Below, piece by piece: positions 63,534-64,000 of a stretch of DNA of 64,000 nucleotides. Below the pieces are notes generated by a model. It saw only the letters and a list, made by a program, of their open reading frames with translations, had not been told where the DNA came from and did not search any database. Each line of letters starts with the position of its first letter. Positions within the stretch are counted from its first letter, which is position 1. The position numbers were made by a program, and so were the translations under genes. This stretch comes from Cytophagales bacterium (GTDB lineage Bacteria > Bacteroidota > Bacteroidia > Cytophagales > Spirosomataceae): the NCBI GenBank assembly GCA_013298025.1, contig JAAFJE010000015.1, forward strand, positions 102,474 to 166,473, given 5' to 3'.

Positions 63534-63682
63534 TTTGGAAAGAAGAATAAAAAGTAGGAATTTTGCACTCCCAAACGACGGGGGAGGAGAAAAGAAGATG
63601 AGAGAGCGAAAAAATATTTTTCAAAAAATATTTGGAGGTTGCGGAAAGTTTTTCTAATTTTGCACTCCCAAACGACGGGAAA
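63534..63682 (+). promoter_or_regulatory. Two tandem rRNA operon promoters
   Basis: Two copies of AATTTTGCACTCCCAAACGA(CGGG) at 63559-63582 and 63657-63680, 98 bp apart. Each is preceded by TTTG with a 20-base spacer: TTTG 63534-63537 with GAATTTTG (63558-63565), and TTTG 63631-63634 with TAATTTTG (63655-63662). The second matches TAnnTTTG exactly, the first has one mismatch. The repeated stretch after the -7 box would be the start of both transcripts. Confidence 0.75.
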
Positions 63683-63760
63683 AGCTAAAGCGAACGAGTG
63701 ATAGCATCAAATCTTGGGTATTAAAATTCTGTAAAGAATTGAAGATAAACGAGATAAAGA

Positions 63761-63769
63761 GTTCTTTGA
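63761..63769 (+). promoter_or_regulatory. BoxA-like antitermination site in the rRNA leader
   Basis: GTTCTTTGA lies in the leader about 115 bases before 16S and resembles the boxA element (TGCTCTTTA type) that directs rRNA antitermination. Weak call from similarity and position only. Confidence 0.35.
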
Positions 63770-63877
63770 GGTATTGATAAGAAAATAATAGCAAATACGA
63801 CATTCTAAGAGACAAGAAGTGTGTTGATTACGCAACTTTTGAAAAAAAGGGAAAATAATCGACATTGAAAAATATTT

Positions 63878-64000
<123 letters not shown>

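Overview
The window is a piece of a Bacteroidota chromosome, probably from the order Cytophagales; I do not name a genus. The signs are the 16S rRNA 5' end at the right edge, several promoters with the Bacteroidota -7 motif TAnnTTTG, a gliding-motility/type IX secretion lipoprotein (GldJ), a secreted protein with a type IX C-terminal sorting domain, and families typical of the phylum (DUF4175, DUF2795, OmpA with PD40 repeats, SLBB-type Wza).

Layout. 1-4.7 kb: end of a GatB/YqeY gene, CvpA, RlmN, a Rpn/PD-(D/E)XK protein and an orphan histidine kinase. 4.75-18.6 kb: one minus-strand exopolysaccharide operon running wza, wzz, GT2, epimerase, polymerase, asparagine synthase, two GT4s, asparagine synthase, GT4. 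Most junctions overlap or are under 60 bp; no flippase or initiating phosphoglycosyltransferase is present. 18.6-26.9 kb: DUF2795, cutC with a glycosylasparaginase, nth, an ECF sigma factor with a small overlapping partner, a coiled-coil lipoprotein, and a sirohaem sulfite/nitrite reductase followed by the sirohaem-forming methyltransferase CobA.

26.9-32.1 kb is an accessory island. Four copies of a ~180-bp element with terminal inverted repeats separate three cargo segments: a Tai4-like small secreted protein, a 5'-truncated RHS protein with a variable C-terminal (toxin-like) domain plus an AT-rich downstream gene (probable immunity), and a BACON-repeat type IX-secreted protein. The RHS reading frame begins exactly at the element edge, so the elements look like cassette borders.

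32.2-52 kb is mostly housekeeping: mntH/mntR divergent around an 18-bp perfect palindrome, a TIGR01777 epimerase, LOG protein, OmpA, Mfd, GldJ, ComF, AhpD-like protein, ExoIII, DUF4175, YbeY, MnmG and a methyltransferase. 52-56.5 kb carries an extreme concentration of perfect DnaA boxes (TTATCCACA): 16 in 4.4 kb, five of them in one 240-bp stretch of the 54177-54659 intergenic region beside a very AT-rich segment. I read this as a candidate chromosomal replication origin. It is supported by nearby mnmG (gidA), a parS-like site at 49308 and an rRNA operon 9 kb away.

56.7-64 kb: acyl-CoA synthetase, then a 63-bp tandem repeat (nine starts, eight full periods) in which seven of the eight full units encode a 16-codon ATG-to-TAG micro-ORF and contain two mutually exclusive hairpins; then threonine synthase, a helix-hairpin-helix protein, P5C dehydrogenase, two tandem rRNA promoters and the first ~120 bases of 16S rRNA. 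No tRNA, CRISPR array, complete insertion sequence or prophage was seen.
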